The notes under the pieces: model-generated
What the model was told of the DNA's origin: nothing
The model's database searches: none
What the model saw: the letters and a program-made list of their open reading frames with translations, nothing else
Part shown: positions 36,719 to 45,664 of the stretch, piece after piece
Layout: each line of letters opens with the position of its first letter
Numbering within the stretch: the stretch's first letter is position 1
Position numbers and translations under genes: made by a program
NCBI RefSeq assembly: GCF_008801835.1
Contig: NZ_VZOW01000001.1
Coordinates: 124,001-188,000 of the forward strand
Direction: 5' to 3'
From: Cupriavidus pauculus
Lineage (GTDB): Bacteria > Pseudomonadota > Gammaproteobacteria > Burkholderiales > Burkholderiaceae
Length of the DNA: 64,000 nt

Positions 36719-37690
36719 TTACAGAGCGATGCCGGCGTCCTGGGCGTAGGCGCGAATCACGTCGTCGAAGCTCGCATCGCTCTCGAAGCCCAGCGCTTTC
36801 GCGCGCGTGACGTCCCACGCGGCTGGCCAGGTGCCGACGATGTTTTCCACGCGCGGCTCGCGCTGCCAGGACACGCGGTCGGCCACCGCATCGCCCGCGA
36901 CGCGCCGCAGCGCTTCCACCATCTGCGCCGCCGTCACCGATAGCCCCGGCAGATTGACCACGCGACGAGTGCCCAGGCGTGCGCCATCGAGTTCGATGCC
37001 GTTGACCAGCGCCTGGATCGCGCCGCGAGGCGACAGCAGCCACAACGCCGTGTCGGGCGCCACCGGACAGTTGGCCGCGATGCCGGAGAGCGGCTCGCGG
37101 ATGATGCCGCTGGCAAACGACGACGCGGCGGCATTCGGCTTGCCCGGACGCACGCTGATCGTGGGCAGCCGCAGCACACGCCCGTCGACAAAGCCGCGCC
37201 GGCTGTAGTCGGACAGCAGCAGTTCGCCGATCGCCTTCTGCACGCCATACGACGATTGCGGATTCAGCGCGGTGTCGTCCTGCACCACGGGCGGCAGCTC
37301 GCCGCCATAGACCGCGACGGAACTGGTGAACACCACGCGCGGCGCGTGCCCGATCCGGCGGCAGGTCTCCAGCAGCGCGCGCGACGCGTCGAGGTTCACG
37401 CGCATGCCGAGATCGAAATCGGCTTCGGCCTGGCCGCTGACGACGGCGGCTAGATGGAAGATGGCGCCCGTATCGCGATCGATCGCTTGCGCGAGCACGG
37501 CCGGATCGGACAGGTCGCCGGTTACCACGCGCACCCGCGCATCGTCGATCTGCGGCGCCACGACGTCGAGCAGTGTCAGGCGATCGATGGCGACGGCTTT
37601 GCCGTCGAGCTGCAATGCGCCGCGCTGCAGCAGCAGCCGCGCCAGTTGCAGGCCCAGGAAACCGGCGCCGCCGGTAATCAGAACATTCAT
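36719..37690 (-). CDS. denD: D-erythronate dehydrogenase
   Basis: A 323-residue extended SDR with N-terminal G-G-A-G-F-L-G-L-Q-L-A and catalytic Y-G-V-Q-K. DenD oxidises D-erythronate to 3-oxo-tetronate (2-dehydro naming in older texts) with NAD+. The assignment is made by its place at the end of an operon with otnI, otnC, otnK and ltnD. The start at 37690 is the ATG of the Rossmann motif, 20 bp after the otnI stop. Upstream in-frame sequence overlaps otnI. Confidence 0.92.
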   Translation of the reverse strand: MNVLITGGAGFLGLQLARLLLQRGALQLDGKAVAIDRLTLLDVVAPQIDDARVRVVTGDLSDPAVLAQAIDRDTGAIFHLAAVVSGQAEADFDLGMRVNLDASRALLETCRRIGHAPRVVFTSSVAVYGGELPPVVQDDTALNPQSSYGVQKAIGELLLSDYSRRGFVDGRVLRLPTISVRPGKPNAAASSFASGIIREPLSGIAANCPVAPDTALWLLSPRGAIQALVNGIELDGARLGTRRVVNLPGLSVTAAQMVEALRRVAGDAVADRVSWQREPRVENIVGTWPAAWDVTRAKALGFESDASFDDVIRAYAQDAGIAL

Positions 37691-37710
37691 GATGGCGGTA
37701 TTCCCTGTGT

Positions 37711-38493
37711 TTAGCGCTTCAGGTACGGCTTGAGCCAGCCCAGTCCTTCCGACGTGCCGGCGCGCGGGCGGTATTCGCAGCCGATCCAGCCCGTGTAGCC
37801 GAGTTGATCGATCACGTCGAACAGATACGGGTAATTCAGTTCGCCGATATCGGGTTCGTGTCGCTCGGGCACGCCGGCGATCTGGATATGACCGATGCCG
37901 GCGAAGTCGCGCGCCAGTTTCTTGGCGATATCGCCTTCCACGATCTGGCAGTGGTAGCAGTCGAACTGAACCTTCAGGTTTGCCGCGCCCACCTGCTGGC
38001 AGATGGTCTGGCCGTCGTCCTGCCGGTTCAGGAAGTAGCCCGGCATGTCGCGCGTGTTGATCGGCTCGATCAGCACGGTCAGGCCATGCGCGGCCGCCGA
38101 CGCTGCAGCATAGGCGAGGTTTTCCAGATACACGGCGCGACATTGCGCGCGGTCGGCGTCGGCCGCGACGATGCCTGCCATCACATGCACGCGGTCGTTG
38201 CCGATCACGGCGGCATATTCAAGCGCGCGGGCAAAGGCCGTGCGGAACTCGGTTTCGCGGCCGGGCAGTGCGGCGATGCCGCGCTCGCCGGCGGCCCAGT
38301 CTCCGGGCGGCGCGTTGAAGAGCGCCTGGGTCAGGCCGTTGTCGTCGAGCCGCTTGCGGATCTCGGCAGCGGGATGGTCGTACGGGAACAGGTACTCGAC
38401 GGCCTGGAAGCCGTCCCGGGCCGCGGCAGCAAACCGGTCCAGGAAATCGTGCTCCGTGTACATCATCGAGAGGTTCGCGGCAAAGCGCGGCAT
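37711..38493 (-). CDS. otnI: 2-oxo-tetronate isomerase (hydroxypyruvate isomerase family)
   Basis: A 260-residue TIM-barrel protein (AP endonuclease 2 / Hyi superfamily) with [22 protein letters not shown] and G-C-E-Y-R-P metal-site motifs. OtnI interconverts 2-oxo- and 3-oxo-tetronate, linking the threonate and erythronate branches. AAGGAGACCTGAC precedes the ATG. The gap to otnC (252 bp) is unusually long for this operon and contains a possible gene remnant. Confidence 0.92.
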   Translation of the reverse strand: MPRFAANLSMMYTEHDFLDRFAAAARDGFQAVEYLFPYDHPAAEIRKRLDDNGLTQALFNAPPGDWAAGERGIAALPGRETEFRTAFARALEYAAVIGNDRVHVMAGIVAADADRAQCRAVYLENLAYAAASAAAHGLTVLIEPINTRDMPGYFLNRQDDGQTICQQVGAANLKVQFDCYHCQIVEGDIAKKLARDFAGIGHIQIAGVPERHEPDIGELNYPYLFDVIDQLGYTGWIGCEYRPRAGTSEGLGWLKPYLKR

Positions 38494-38513
38494 GTCAGGT
38501 CTCCTTGCAACAC

Positions 38514-38697
38514 GTCTAACAGCGGATTCAGAAAAGGGCTCAGCGGTTGACCAGCTTCGCCGGCGTCAGCGATCGACAGCGCCGCGATGGCCACCGGCGT
38601 ATTGTGGGTGAGCGGCGCAGCAATGGCAAAGCCCGTGGCGCCCATCAGCGCTGTGCCCGAGGATGTTCGTGACGACAATCGCAGGGACGTCGGTCAT
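38514..38697 (-). pseudogene. Possible frameshifted hydrophobic-protein remnant inside the tetronate operon
   Basis: Minus-strand frame one from 38697 reads M-T-D-V-P-A-I-V-V-T-N-I-L-G-H-S-A and then turns polar and stops. One frame over, the following bases read L-M-G-A-T-G-F-A-I-A-A-P-L-T-H-N-T-P-V-A-I-A-A-L. Joined, the two give one membrane-like segment of about 55 residues. No ribosome-binding site is seen. This may be the decayed end of a transporter once in the operon, or chance. I do not recognise a family. Confidence 0.3.
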
Positions 38698-38745
38698 TGA
38701 ACGCCGCACATAATGGCTAGTCATGCGGGCGCAACGCGCTGTGCG

Positions 38746-39408
38746 TCACCACCTTGCCTTGAAGGTCTCGCGCAGTTCCTGCAGCGCGTCGGCATCGAGC
38801 GGCGCGGGCTTGTTCGCCAGCATCAGCCAGAGCTTGGCGGTTTCCTCTAGCTCCTCGAGCGCATAGGCGGCACGCGACACGCTGTCTTCCCACATCACCG
38901 GGCCGAGCCGCGCCAGCAGCACGCCACGCACCTCGTTGGCCAGTTGCGCCACGCGCGCGGCCACGGCGGGATCGCCGGGACGGTGATACGGAATCAGCGG
39001 GATATGTCCCACCTTCATCACGTAGTACGGTGTGATCGGCGGCAGAACGTCGTCGTCCTGCCAGACACCGGCCAGCGTCAGTGCGACGAGATGCGTTGAA
39101 TGCGTGTGGACCACGCCCTGCGCGGCGGGATTGTTGTCGTAGACACAGCGATGCAGTGCGAGCGTCTTCGACGGCTTGTCGCCCGACGCCCAACTGCCAT
39201 CCGTGGCCACCTTGGCCACGCGGGCGGGGTCGAGCGTACCGAGGCATGCGTCGGTTGGCGTGATCAGCCAGCCGTCGTCGAGCCGCGCGCTGATATTGCC
39301 GGCCGTGCCGACGGTATAGCCGCGCTGGTACAGGCTGGCGCCGACCCGGCAAATTTCCTCGCGCAGCGCGTTTTCCCGGCTGATTTGATGGGGCGTGACC
39401 TGGCTCAT
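38746..39408 (-). CDS. otnC: 3-oxo-tetronate 4-phosphate decarboxylase
   Basis: A 220-residue class II aldolase-fold enzyme with metal-binding H-T-H-S-T-H and the G-T-A-G-N-I-S-A-R N-terminal motif. It converts 3-oxo-tetronate 4-phosphate to dihydroxyacetone phosphate and CO2. The ATG at 39408 overlaps the otnK stop (ATGA), so the kinase and decarboxylase are translationally coupled. Confidence 0.93.
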   Translation of the reverse strand: MSQVTPHQISRENALREEICRVGASLYQRGYTVGTAGNISARLDDGWLITPTDACLGTLDPARVAKVATDGSWASGDKPSKTLALHRCVYDNNPAAQGVVHTHSTHLVALTLAGVWQDDDVLPPITPYYVMKVGHIPLIPYHRPGDPAVAARVAQLANEVRGVLLARLGPVMWEDSVSRAAYALEELEETAKLWLMLANKPAPLDADALQELRETFKARW

Positions 39409-40697
39409 TGCGCGCCTCCCAGCGCCCGCAGCGCCTCGTCGAAAAAGTTCTCTCCGCCGAAGTTGCCGGACTTCAGCGCCAGTGCCAACGGCTGCGCATC
39501 GAGCGTGATGGTGGCCGGCACGCCCGGCGCAATCTGCTTGCCGATGCGCAGCGCCTGCACGCCAAGCGCCTGCACCACGGCGCCCGACGTTTCGCCGCCG
39601 GCCACCACGAAGCGTCGCGTGCCGCGCGCCTTGAGGCCCGCTGCGATGCCGGCCAGCGCGTGCTCCACCAGCTCGCCGGCGCGCGCCACGCCCAGTTCGG
39701 CCTGCACGGCCTTCACCTGGTCTGGCTGCGCGGTGGCGTAGATCAGCACGGCCGCATCGTGATCGCGTGCGAAGGCCAGCGCCTCGTCGACCACCGCATC
39801 GCCGCGCGCCAGCCGCAGCGGGTCGATCCTCAGCGCGGGGCGTTGCTGCGCGATCCAGTGGGCGACCTGCGCGTTGGTGGCGCGCGATGCGCTGCCGGCC
39901 AGCACTACGCCGTGTCCGTCGACGGGCGGCACCAGTGCGGCGTCGCTGCGCGCCGGCAGCAAGCCAGCGCGACGAAAGTTCTCGGGCAGGCCCAGCGCAA
40001 TGCCCGAACCGCCGGTAATCAGCGGCAACGCTGCACAGGCTTCGCCCAGCGCCAGCAGATCGGCGTCCGAGATGGCGTCGGCAATGGCCAGACGCACGCC
40101 TTCGCCGCGCAGTGCGTCGATGCGCGCGCCGATTGCGCCCGTGCCCTGGGCCACCGTGTCGTAACGCAGCAGGCCCACTTTCGACGCGCTTTGCCGTTGC
40201 AAGACACGTACGAGGTTGGCATCGGTCATCGGGGTGAGCGGATGGTGTTCCATGCCCGACTGGTTCAGCAGCGCGTCGGCCACGAACAGGTGACCGCGAA
40301 AGATCGTGCGGCCGTTCTCGGGGAAGGCCGGACAGGCGATCGTGAAGTCGCTCCCCAGCGCATCGAGCAGCGCGTCCGATACGGGGCCGATGTTGCCCGC
40401 GTCGGTCGAATCGAAGGTCGAGCAGTACTTGAAGACGAACTGGCGGCAGCCTTGCTCGCGCAGCCAGCGTAACGCGGCCAGCGATTGCGCGACGGCATCG
40501 CGCGCGGGGATCGTGCGCGACTTCAGCGCGACGACGATGGCGTCGGCATCGGTATCGACATCGGCGCCCCTGGCCGACGCCGGCACGCCGATGGTCTGCA
40601 CGGTGCGCATGCCGTTGCGCACCAGCGTATTGGCCAGATCGGTCGCGCCGGTGAAATCGTCGGCGATGCAGCCAAGCAGCGGACGGTTGAGGGTCAT
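39405..40697 (-). CDS. otnK: 3-oxo-tetronate kinase (four-carbon acid sugar kinase, DUF1537)
   Basis: A 430-residue kinase. The N-domain has G-C-I-A-D-D-F-T-G-A-T-D-L-A-N-T-L (acid-sugar binding) and F-K-Y-C-S-T-F-D-S-T; the C-domain has the nucleotide-binding V-V-A-G-G-E-T-S-G-A-V. It phosphorylates 3-oxo-tetronate at O4. The ATG at 40697 (MTLNRP) is 4 bp from the ltnD stop. The frame stays open upstream into ltnD and was not used. Confidence 0.94.
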   Translation of the reverse strand: MTLNRPLLGCIADDFTGATDLANTLVRNGMRTVQTIGVPASARGADVDTDADAIVVALKSRTIPARDAVAQSLAALRWLREQGCRQFVFKYCSTFDSTDAGNIGPVSDALLDALGSDFTIACPAFPENGRTIFRGHLFVADALLNQSGMEHHPLTPMTDANLVRVLQRQSASKVGLLRYDTVAQGTGAIGARIDALRGEGVRLAIADAISDADLLALGEACAALPLITGGSGIALGLPENFRRAGLLPARSDAALVPPVDGHGVVLAGSASRATNAQVAHWIAQQRPALRIDPLRLARGDAVVDEALAFARDHDAAVLIYATAQPDQVKAVQAELGVARAGELVEHALAGIAAGLKARGTRRFVVAGGETSGAVVQALGVQALRIGKQIAPGVPATITLDAQPLALALKSGNFGGENFFDEALRALGGAQ

Positions 40698-40701
40698 CGG
40701 C

Positions 40702-41655
40702 TCACTCCCTGGACTTGTCGGCGGACTGGCGCGCGGACGGGTCGCCGGGCTGGTCGGTTGCGGCGGCTTTGCCCGTGGGAAGTGCGATACCGGGAAAGAT
40801 CTTGATGACGGCCGAATCGTCTTCGCCGCCATGGCCCGCGGTGGACGCCATCATGAACATCTGGTGCGCCGCGGCGGACAGCGGCAGCGGAAACTTGCTG
40901 GTGCGCGCGGTATCGAGCACCATGCCAAGATCCTTGACGAAGATGTCGACGGCCGACAGCGGTGTGTAATCGCCGGACAGGATGTGCGGCACGCGGTTTT
41001 CGAACATCCACGAGTTGCCGGCGCTGTGCGTGATCACGTCGTACAGCGCGTCGGGATCGACGCCTTCGCGCAGGCCCAGCGCCATGGCTTCGGCAGCAGC
41101 GGCGATATGCACGCCGGCCAGCAACTGGTTGATGATCTTGACCTTAGATCCGGCGCCATGCGCATCGCCCAATCGGTACACCTTGCCGGCAATCGCGGCC
41201 AGCACGTCCTCGGCCAATGCATAGGCTTCGGCCGGGCCGGACGTCATCATCGTCATCTCGCCACTGGCCGCGCGGGCCGCGCCGCCGGACACGGGCGCAT
41301 CGAGCATCAGCACACCGCGCTCGGCCAGCCGCCGGCCCAGCGATTCGGCAAAACCGGGCGGCACCGTGGCGCTGGCGATCACCAGCTTGCCAGGCGCCAT
41401 CGTCGTCGCGGCGCCTTGCGCGCCGAACAGCACCGCTTCGGTTTGCGCGGCATTGACCACCAGCGTGATCACCACATCGCAGCGTTCCCCCAATTCGGCC
41501 GGATCGGCGCAAGGCACGCCGCCCGCGTCGGCAAAGCGCTGCAGCACCGGCGCACGCAGATCGCAGGCATGGACCTTGAAGCCGGCGCGCAACAGCGAAT
41601 GCGCCACGCCATTGCCCATCGCGCCCAAGCCAATGACGCCAATGTTTCTGGACAT
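40702..41655 (-). CDS. ltnD: L-threonate dehydrogenase
   Basis: A 317-residue beta-hydroxyacid dehydrogenase. N-terminal I-G-V-I-G-L-G-A-M-G-N-G is the NAD site; D-A-P-V-S-G-G-A-A-R-A is the substrate site; catalytic Lys lies in K-I-I-N-Q-L. LtnD oxidises L-threonate to 2-oxo-tetronate, which otnI passes into the shared route. A Thr/Pro/Ser-rich tail of about 25 residues follows the family domain. It lies between the regulator and otnK. Confidence 0.92.
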   Translation of the reverse strand: MSRNIGVIGLGAMGNGVAHSLLRAGFKVHACDLRAPVLQRFADAGGVPCADPAELGERCDVVITLVVNAAQTEAVLFGAQGAATTMAPGKLVIASATVPPGFAESLGRRLAERGVLMLDAPVSGGAARAASGEMTMMTSGPAEAYALAEDVLAAIAGKVYRLGDAHGAGSKVKIINQLLAGVHIAAAAEAMALGLREGVDPDALYDVITHSAGNSWMFENRVPHILSGDYTPLSAVDIFVKDLGMVLDTARTSKFPLPLSAAAHQMFMMASTAGHGGEDDSAVIKIFPGIALPTGKAAATDQPGDPSARQSADKSRE

Positions 41656-41676
41656 GAATGTCTCCTGAATTCGGGA

Positions 41677-42429
41677 TTAATGCGCGGGGCCCGTCGGCGC
41701 CGCTCCGGTGGCCGATTCGTCCGTGCCAAGCTGCGAAAGGCGGCGCGCCGCGTTGTACATGTGGTTTTGCGCGGCATTGCGCGCGGCATCGGGATCGCCG
41801 GCACGAATTGCCGCGGCGATGGCCTGGTGTTCCTCGCGAACCTGCCGCGAGAAGTCTTCGCGCCGCGCCTCGTTGGTGCGCGTGACGCGCGTGGCGGTTT
41901 CCAGATACTGGCTCAGGAACGCGAGCGTCTTGAGGAAGTACGGATTGCCGGTGGCCTCGGCGATGGCGCGATGAAACGCCACGTCGGCGCTCACGCCGTC
42001 GCCGCCCGTCAGCACTTCGGTATCGATGCGGGCCAGCGCCGCATCGATATTGGCCATCGCGGCATCGGTGCGCCGCCGCGCGGCCTGCGCTGCGACTTCG
42101 GCCTCGATCGACCGGCGCAGCTCGACAATCTGCAGCACCGATTCCAGCGCATCGACGTCGGTGTAGTCGATCCGCAGCGGCCGGATGCCGGCCTGTTCGG
42201 TCACGAACACGCCGCTGCCCTGGCGCGATTCCACCAGTCCCTCATATTTGAGCCGCGCGATGGCCTCGCGGATCACCGTGCGGCTCACGCCGAATTCCTC
42301 GGACAGCACGGCTTCGGTCGGCAGCTTCGCACCGCGCGCAAACACGCCGCCCTGTATCTTTTCCAGCAGTTGCTCAGCCACGCTGTCGGTCAGCGCGCGC
42401 GCAGGAACTTTTTCGAACATCGCCATCAC
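41677..42429 (-). CDS. GntR family regulator, FCD (FadR/VanR) subgroup
   Basis: A 250-residue regulator. The N-terminal winged helix has G-A-K-L-P-T-E-A-V-L-S-E-E-F-G-V-S-R-T-V-I-R-E-A-I-A-R-L-K-Y-E-G-L-V. The C-terminal FCD domain carries D-V-A-F-H-R-A-I-A-E-A-T-G-N-P-Y-F and the later His residues that hold a metal. It is the first gene of the tetronate operon and probably represses it until a tetronate or an intermediate binds. Confidence 0.92.
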   Translation of the reverse strand: MMAMFEKVPARALTDSVAEQLLEKIQGGVFARGAKLPTEAVLSEEFGVSRTVIREAIARLKYEGLVESRQGSGVFVTEQAGIRPLRIDYTDVDALESVLQIVELRRSIEAEVAAQAARRRTDAAMANIDAALARIDTEVLTGGDGVSADVAFHRAIAEATGNPYFLKTLAFLSQYLETATRVTRTNEARREDFSRQVREEHQAIAAAIRAGDPDAARNAAQNHMYNAARRLSQLGTDESATGAAPTGPAH

Positions 42430-42445
42430 GTCATCCGGTAGTCAG

Positions 42446-42457
42446 GTCATCATACAA
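42446..42457 (-). promoter_or_regulatory. Candidate -10/operator just upstream of the GntR start
   Basis: Read on the minus strand the bases are TTGTATGATGAC. TATGAT within it matches the -10 consensus at five of six positions, and TTGTA-like half-sites occur in FCD-family operators. Only 17-28 bases separate it from the start, and no good -35 is visible. Autoregulation is suggested but not shown. Confidence 0.3.
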
Positions 42458-42627
42458 ATTTCACTGGCGGAGGGCAGACGGGTTATCCCTGCCCTGTTTC
42501 GCAGGTTGGCCGATAATCGCGCGATCTAGCCGGTGGGGCGATGGCGCGCGTTGCACGGCGCATTCGCGCATGTCCGACCTCGATTGCGCCGGTTCGCGTG
42601 GATTCGCCTCAATTTGCCCCATTTGGG

Positions 42628-42667
42628 TCGGTTCGCGCCAGTTCACGTCGGTTCACGCCAGTGCGCG
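42628..42667. repeat. Two tandem 20-bp units upstream of a GNAT gene
   Basis: TCGGTTCGCGCCAGTTCACG is followed at once by TCGGTTCACGCCAGTGCGCG, 17 of 20 identical, then by a partial third unit TCGGCG. It lies in the 285-bp gap between the GntR regulator and the GNAT gene. No further structure is seen in the rest of the gap. Confidence 0.75.
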
Positions 42668-42714
42668 TCGGCGTATGATTGCGCCTCTTTCGCAAACTCC
42701 TTTTGCTGACCACC

Positions 42715-43191
42715 ATGCCTGCATCGTCCGACAAAACGCCTGTCCAAACGCCGTCCACCGAGGCGCCAGCTTCCGCCGTACTGGTCTGTGACTGGGATAC
42801 CGCCCGCGAACGCGCGCGGGCCATTCGATACAGCGTGTTCGTCGAAGAGCAGGGCGTGCCGGTGGAACTGGAGTGGGACGATATGGACGCGCCGAGCTGG
42901 CACGCGCTGGCGTTTGCGCAGGATGGCACGCCGGTGGCCACCGGACGCCTGCTGCCTGACGGGCATATCGGCCGCATGGCCGTGCTCCGCGTCGCGCGCG
43001 GCACCGGCATGGGCGCCAGCGTGCTCGACGCCTTGATGGCCAAGGCCGTCGAGCTGGGCTACGGTGAGCTGATCCTCAACGCGCAGACCCACGCCGCGCC
43101 GTTCTATGCGCGCGTGGGCTTCGAGCAGGTGGGGGAAGAATTCGAGGAGGCCAGCATCCCGCACATCGAGATGCGCAAGCGCCTGGGCTGA
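42715..43191 (+). CDS. GNAT family N-acetyltransferase (ElaA/YjcF-like)
   Basis: A 158-residue GNAT protein. The order is R-Y-S-V-F-V-E-E-Q-G-V-P-V-E-L-E-W-D-D-M-D, then R-M-A-V-L-R-V-A-R-G-T-G-M-G-A-S-V-L (acetyl-CoA pyrophosphate loop), and H-A-A-P-F-Y-A-R-V-G-F. The N-terminal F-V-E-E-Q motif is characteristic of a group of small GNATs with unknown acceptors. ATG 42715 (MPASSD) is used; the frame extends 12 codons upstream without a ribosome-binding site. Confidence 0.9.
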   Translation: MPASSDKTPVQTPSTEAPASAVLVCDWDTARERARAIRYSVFVEEQGVPVELEWDDMDAPSWHALAFAQDGTPVATGRLLPDGHIGRMAVLRVARGTGMGASVLDALMAKAVELGYGELILNAQTHAAPFYARVGFEQVGEEFEEASIPHIEMRKRLG

Positions 43192-43212
43192 GGCCTATCG
43201 GCGGCGCGAATC

Positions 43213-44079
43213 TCAGCGCGGCGCGGGGATCGTGCCGGTATCGCGCGCCACGTTCAGGCGTCCTTGATACGAGACCTCGCCGGTCTGACCGTCGGCATCG
43301 AAGCTGCGTTCGACGAAATCGAAGCGGCCGTCGTGCTTGACGCGCAGAACCGTGCTGGCGCGCGTGCCGTAGCTTGGCGAGCGGATGAACGCCGACGACA
43401 GCAGCTTTTCCCAATCGGCGGCCACGCCGGTGTCGGGCAGTTCCCAGTCGGGCGCCTGGCGGTCGTCGGCCAGCATCTGCAGATAGGCTTCGGGACTCGA
43501 TCCCAGTTGCCCGCGATCCGCAGCCAGCACCTCGCACAACGCGCCCACGCGGCTGCGCACCTTGGGCCACGGCGTATCGAGCAGCGCGTTCGACAAGCCA
43601 TACAGGCCCGGCTTGAGCTTCTGCGGCTGGCGCGATTTCGAGCGGTTGCTGTACCACCACAGATCGTGCAGATCGCTGGCCAGCAGGTTGAAGCCGTTGT
43701 ACGCGCCGTGCGCGCCCGCCAGGGCGTGTAGATATTCATCGGGCGTCTGGTGGCCGCGCAGGAAATGGGCGACCAGTTCGCCGCGCGACCGCGCGTCGAT
43801 GCGTTTTTCCGACGGCGCGCGGTAGTTGGTCAGCGCGGCAAAGCGCGGGCCCGGCAGGTGCGCGCCGTGATGTCCGTGCTGCGCGTCGCCGCCCGCGACG
43901 CCCATCCACGTGCCGGCGTCGCCGATCACCTCGGCGAGGTCGCGACCGCCCAGCACCCCGGGCGCGTCCTGCCACCATTGCGCGGCCGCCGCGGGGCGGG
44001 CATAGAATTCGTCGCGGTTGCCGGCAACCACCAGGGCATAGTCCGGGTGAGATTGCCAGGCCACCAATATCAGGCACAT
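43213..44079 (-). CDS. NRDE (TANGO2) family protein
   Basis: A 288-residue protein that starts MCLILVAW and has the family's N-R-D-E-F motif (near residue 21), then G-G-R-D-L and W-M-G-V. TANGO2-like proteins carry an N-terminal-nucleophile-like fold and a role linked to heme trafficking has been proposed for homologues. Cys2 is a possible nucleophile after Met removal. The start at 44079 is set by this N-terminus. Confidence 0.92.
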   Translation of the reverse strand: MCLILVAWQSHPDYALVVAGNRDEFYARPAAAAQWWQDAPGVLGGRDLAEVIGDAGTWMGVAGGDAQHGHHGAHLPGPRFAALTNYRAPSEKRIDARSRGELVAHFLRGHQTPDEYLHALAGAHGAYNGFNLLASDLHDLWWYSNRSKSRQPQKLKPGLYGLSNALLDTPWPKVRSRVGALCEVLAADRGQLGSSPEAYLQMLADDRQAPDWELPDTGVAADWEKLLSSAFIRSPSYGTRASTVLRVKHDGRFDFVERSFDADGQTGEVSYQGRLNVARDTGTIPAPR

Positions 44080-44125
44080 ATCGCTTCCTTTGCTGCGCGT
44101 TGCTGCTTGCGGATCATCGTGCGGC

Positions 44126-44416
44126 TCACAGCGCGTCCAGGTCGACAAAACGCTCGGACAGCCGCTCGCCGCTGATCCACTGCGCCAGCCCGCTCTGGCG
44201 CCACAACCCGTCCAGCGTGGCGTCGAACGCTGGCGGCACATCGGCGTAACACTCCATCCACGTCTGCAGGCCGGCGCGGGTTTCCGGCCTGCGCATCAGC
44301 GTACCACCAATTCCCGTGGCCTCGGCCACGGTTTCCATCCAGCGGTGCCAGTGCGGCAGCGCAGCGCTGGCACGCTCGTCCGGCACCTTGAAATAGACGT
44401 AGAGATGATCGCTCAT
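44126..44416 (-). CDS. DUF4936-type small protein
   Basis: A 96-residue protein starting MSDHLYVYFKVPDERA. It has H-W-H-R-W-M-E-T, G-T-L-M-R-R-P-E-T and W-M-E-C-Y motifs, a ferredoxin-like pattern that I match to DUF4936. It lies 19 bp after ygfZ on the same strand, and this pairing is seen in related bacteria, suggesting a shared role. No function is known. The start at 44416 is the ATG of the conserved N-terminus; upstream frame overlaps ygfZ. Confidence 0.75.
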   Translation of the reverse strand: MSDHLYVYFKVPDERASAALPHWHRWMETVAEATGIGGTLMRRPETRAGLQTWMECYADVPPAFDATLDGLWRQSGLAQWISGERLSERFVDLDAL

Positions 44417-44435
44417 GACGTGATTCCCGTGGCGT

Positions 44436-45446
44436 TCAGCCGGCGGCTTGCGCCTCGTTTGGCAGTGGCACTTCGTACGGCAGCGCACGCGTGGCCAGCG
44501 CCGGACCATCGGCGCGGCCCAGATGCAGCGCACCGGCGGCCGCATCGATCTTCAGTTCCGCCAGGCCGTCCCAGCCGCCCTGCGGCGCGGCGGCGGCATT
44601 GACGATCATGCCGCACGGCTGTTCGGGATCCTCGGGGCGAAACACCTCGGCGGCCGCGGCAGGCACATCGCCATCGCCATGCACGCGCCACATGCGACGC
44701 TTGAGCGTGCCGCGGTACTGGCTGCGCGCCACCACTTCCTGGCCCGGATAGCAGCCCTTGCGGAAATTGACGCCGCCGACCAGTTCGAAATTGATCATCT
44801 GCGGCACGAACTGTTCTTGCGTGGCGGCGGCGATGCGCGGAATGCCCGCGCCGATTTCCAGCCAATCCCAGAATGCCGGCGCGGCGCCGGCCAGCGCCTG
44901 GGCCAGCCGTGCGTGAAGCGCATCGGCCTGATCGGCGGCGGCGACGATCTGCCAGCGCGGCTCGCCTTCGGCGTCGGCCAGCCGGATTACCGTCACGCCG
45001 TCGGCATGGGCCGTGGCCAGCGGGGCGTGCGGCGCGGGCAGGCCGGCCTGCGCCAGCGCGGCTTCGGCGCCCGCACCGGCCACGCCCAGCACGCGATGCG
45101 TGGCGGACAGGTCCGACAGCTTTGCCTTGGCGCGCAGCACGAACATCGTCAGACGCTTCTGGATTGCCGGCTGGATATCGGCGGACAACTGCAGCACGAT
45201 GCCCTCGGCGTCGCGCCACATCAGGAAACTGGCCAACAGGCGGCCCTTGGGCGAACAGTAGCCGGCCAGGCGCGCGGCGTCCGCGGTCAGATCTTCGACG
45301 CCATTGGTGAGCTGACTGTGCAGGAAGGTGGCGGCGTCGTCGCCAGCCACGCGGATCAGGCCGAGGCCGGCGGGCGCGGACACAATGCCGGCGCTGTGCA
45401 GCGATGCGAGGCTGTCGGCGAGGGTCGGGAAATCAGTGGCGGACAT
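44436..45446 (-). CDS. ygfZ: Folate-binding protein YgfZ (iron-sulfur cluster protein maturation)
   Basis: A 336-residue GcvT-like folate-binding protein with the YgfZ signature K-G-C-Y-P-G-Q-E-V-V-A-R (around 230-240), whose Cys is needed for function. YgfZ helps make or repair iron-sulfur clusters in MiaB-like enzymes. Start at 45446 (MSATDFPTL). It is divergent from mltG across a 218-bp gap. Confidence 0.95.
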   Translation of the reverse strand: MSATDFPTLADSLASLHSAGIVSAPAGLGLIRVAGDDAATFLHSQLTNGVEDLTADAARLAGYCSPKGRLLASFLMWRDAEGIVLQLSADIQPAIQKRLTMFVLRAKAKLSDLSATHRVLGVAGAGAEAALAQAGLPAPHAPLATAHADGVTVIRLADAEGEPRWQIVAAADQADALHARLAQALAGAAPAFWDWLEIGAGIPRIAAATQEQFVPQMINFELVGGVNFRKGCYPGQEVVARSQYRGTLKRRMWRVHGDGDVPAAAAEVFRPEDPEQPCGMIVNAAAAPQGGWDGLAELKIDAAAGALHLGRADGPALATRALPYEVPLPNEAQAAG

Positions 45447-45664
45447 GCAGGCGGTCCTGAAAGGCGGTGAAAGATACAGATGAATGGGGGCGATCGGGCG
45501 TCGATACAAGGCATCGCGACGATGCATGGTGTAACGCTTCTCGCGTAGTGGCACATCGGCCACAAGGCTCCCGGTATTATATGGGGCTGTCGCCATTCCG
45601 ACCGGCCGCCCCGCTGATCCCGACCCGCCGGCGGGGACATGGCGGCCAGTCCTTGCCATCGCAC

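Noticed and set aside
40306-42441. A 711-residue plus-strand open frame over the tetronate genes
   Set aside because: Antisense to otnK, ltnD and the GntR gene, which fit together as an operon. The shadow shows only Arg/His/Gln-rich text.
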